Assembly (NCBI GenBank): GCA_027620395.1
Contig: JAQBZY010000078.1
Coordinates: 1-6,572, forward strand
Reading direction: 5' to 3'
DNA length: 6,572 bases
From: Pseudomonadota bacterium
Lineage (GTDB): Bacteria > Pseudomonadota > Alphaproteobacteria > Rhodospirillales > Casp-alpha2
Made by a program: the position numbers and the translations under genes. The notes under the pieces were generated by a model that had not been told where the DNA came from, made no database searches, and saw nothing but the letters and a program-made list of their open reading frames with translations. Shown piece by piece: positions 5,696-6,572 of this stretch. The stretch's first letter is position 1. Every line of letters begins with the position of its first letter.

Positions 5696-6400
5696 TCAGC
5701 CAAATTCCTCGGCGATCCGCTTGGCTGCGGCGACCGGATCATCTGAGCCGGTGATCGGCCGGCCGATGACCAGGATGTCGGCGCCGGCATCGACCGCTTG
5801 CCTTGGCGTCATGATCCGTTTCTGATCACCCACCGCTGCCCATTCCGGGCGGATGCCTGGCACCACCAGCTTGAAGCCGGGGCCAAGGGCGGCGCGGATC
5901 GGCGCGATTTCGCGGGGGGAACAGACGACGCCGTCCAGCCCTGCCGCCTGGGTTAATCTAGCCAAACGCAGCACTTGGGCCTCGGCTGTGTCGTTGACGC
6001 CGGTTGCCGTGAGATCGTCATCGCTGAGCGAGGTCAGGACCGTGACGGCGATCAGCATCGGGCGAGGGCCGCTCCAAGCCGTCACCGCGTCCAGCGCGGC
6101 TTGCATCATCGCCCGGCCGCCGCTGGCATGAACATTGAGGATCGCCGGCTGCAGCGGCAGGGCGGAACGGATGGCCCCCGCCACCGTGTTCGGAATGTCA
6201 TGGAACTTGAGATCGAGAAATAACGGCATGCCGATGCCAGCGATTTTTTTGACCGCGTCCGGGCCGTTGGCGACGAAGAACTCCTTGCCGAGCTTGACGC
6301 CGCCGACATGCCCGACAAGCGCCGTGGCGAGCGACAGCGCCGTCGCCGCGTCGGGCGTATCCAAGGCGACGAAGATACGGTCCTTGGCGTTCGGGCTCAT
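5696..6400 (-). CDS. pyrF: PyrF, orotidine 5'-phosphate decarboxylase
   Basis: This cytosolic enzyme decarboxylates orotidine 5'-phosphate to UMP, the last step of de novo pyrimidine synthesis. It is 234 residues, normal for the bacterial short (group I) form. The TIM barrel begins DRIFVALDTP (7-16). Lys36 lies in GVKLGKEFF. The catalytic D-x-K-x-x-D motif is complete in LFLDLKFHDIPNTV, with Asp63, Lys65 and Asp68. The phosphate-binding end shows VPGIRPEW and DILVIGRPIT. The start ATG at 6400 overlaps the previous gene's TGA (ATGA) and has a strong AGGAGG site 7 bases upstream, so the two genes are probably co-transcribed and translationally coupled. No clear terminator follows. Its C-terminal ten-residue stretch VAAAKRIAEE is echoed downstream at 5623-5652. 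Confidence 0.98.
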   Translation of the reverse strand: MSPNAKDRIFVALDTPDAATALSLATALVGHVGGVKLGKEFFVANGPDAVKKIAGIGMPLFLDLKFHDIPNTVAGAIRSALPLQPAILNVHASGGRAMMQAALDAVTAWSGPRPMLIAVTVLTSLSDDDLTATGVNDTAEAQVLRLARLTQAAGLDGVVCSPREIAPIRAALGPGFKLVVPGIRPEWAAVGDQKRIMTPRQAVDAGADILVIGRPITGSDDPVAAAKRIAEEFG

Positions 6401-6572
6401 GCCTTCGCCTCCTGATTGCCGCCGCTTCGCCCGACCGCCAGCATGGCGGCGGCCAAATCCTCGATCGCAGTGCCGGCCGACTTGAAGAGCGTAATATCTT
6501 CTACCGCGCGGGTGAAGCGATAGTCGCCTGAAGCCAGATCGAACAAATCCGCCAAGACGTCTTCCGGCTTGA
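6397..6572 (-). CDS. C-terminal end of an ornithine cyclodeaminase / mu-crystallin family protein (partial)
   Basis: Only the last 57 residues are in the window; the gene enters from the right edge. The segment DYRFTRAVEDITLFKSAGTA followed by IEDLAAAMLA matches the C-terminal signature of this NAD(P)-dependent family (typically ITLFKS-G-A-EDLAAA). Members include ornithine cyclodeaminase, alanine dehydrogenase, ketimine reductases and related enzymes. The substrate-determining residues are upstream, outside the window, so no specific reaction can be given. The final residues GNQEAKA encode the pyrF ribosome-binding site, and the stop TGA overlaps the pyrF ATG. Pairing with pyrF is not an obvious pathway link. 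Confidence 0.8.
   Translation of the reverse strand, partial: KPEDVLADLFDLASGDYRFTRAVEDITLFKSAGTAIEDLAAAMLAVGRSGGNQEAKA
6408..6413 (-). promoter_or_regulatory. Ribosome-binding site of pyrF
   Basis: AGGAGG on the minus strand, 7 bases from the ATG at 6400, located inside the last codons of the upstream gene. It is a full consensus site and sets the start. Confidence 0.8.

Overview
The window is GC-rich (roughly 60% or more by eye) and gene-dense, and every gene I can support lies on the minus strand. Reading in the direction of transcription (right to left), the order is: end of an ornithine cyclodeaminase/mu-crystallin-family gene, pyrF, a small Phd/YefM-VapC-type toxin-antitoxin pair, trpF, trpB, trpA, accD, and most of folC. 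A trpF-trpB-trpA-accD-folC cluster separated from the early trp genes is a recognised alphaproteobacterial arrangement, and the protein sequences fit that class. I would not name a genus.

Right part (about 5696-6572): the dehydrogenase-like gene, present only as its last 57 residues, overlaps pyrF by 4 bases (ATGA). Next comes a 234-base gap. It holds a 16-base palindrome, a short degenerate copy of the pyrF 3' end, and an AT-rich promoter/operator region with TTAGCTAA repeats. Middle part (4841-5461): antitoxin and toxin genes abut with no spacer. Left part (1-4780): trpF has its own good ribosome-binding site and a plausible promoter. An 86-base gap with a perfect 9-bp hairpin follows, then trpB, trpA, accD and folC. 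These four are joined by overlaps: TTGA between trpB and trpA, ATGA between trpA and accD, and 23 bases between accD and folC.

The metabolic genes cover late tryptophan synthesis (phosphoribosylanthranilate isomerase and both tryptophan synthase subunits), the carboxyltransferase beta subunit of acetyl-CoA carboxylase, folate synthesis/polyglutamylation, and the last step of UMP synthesis. The overlaps suggest translational coupling, most usefully between the two tryptophan synthase subunits, which form one complex.

Most of the window is ordinary core genome. The part worth a second look is the interval between pyrF and trpF. A toxin-antitoxin cassette sits inside an otherwise housekeeping cluster, and beside it is a diverged repeat that encodes the same ten residues as the end of PyrF with several synonymous changes. 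That could be the scar of an insertion or gene replacement at the 3' end of pyrF. I see no transposase, integrase, CRISPR array, tRNA, rRNA or clearly new multi-gene system.
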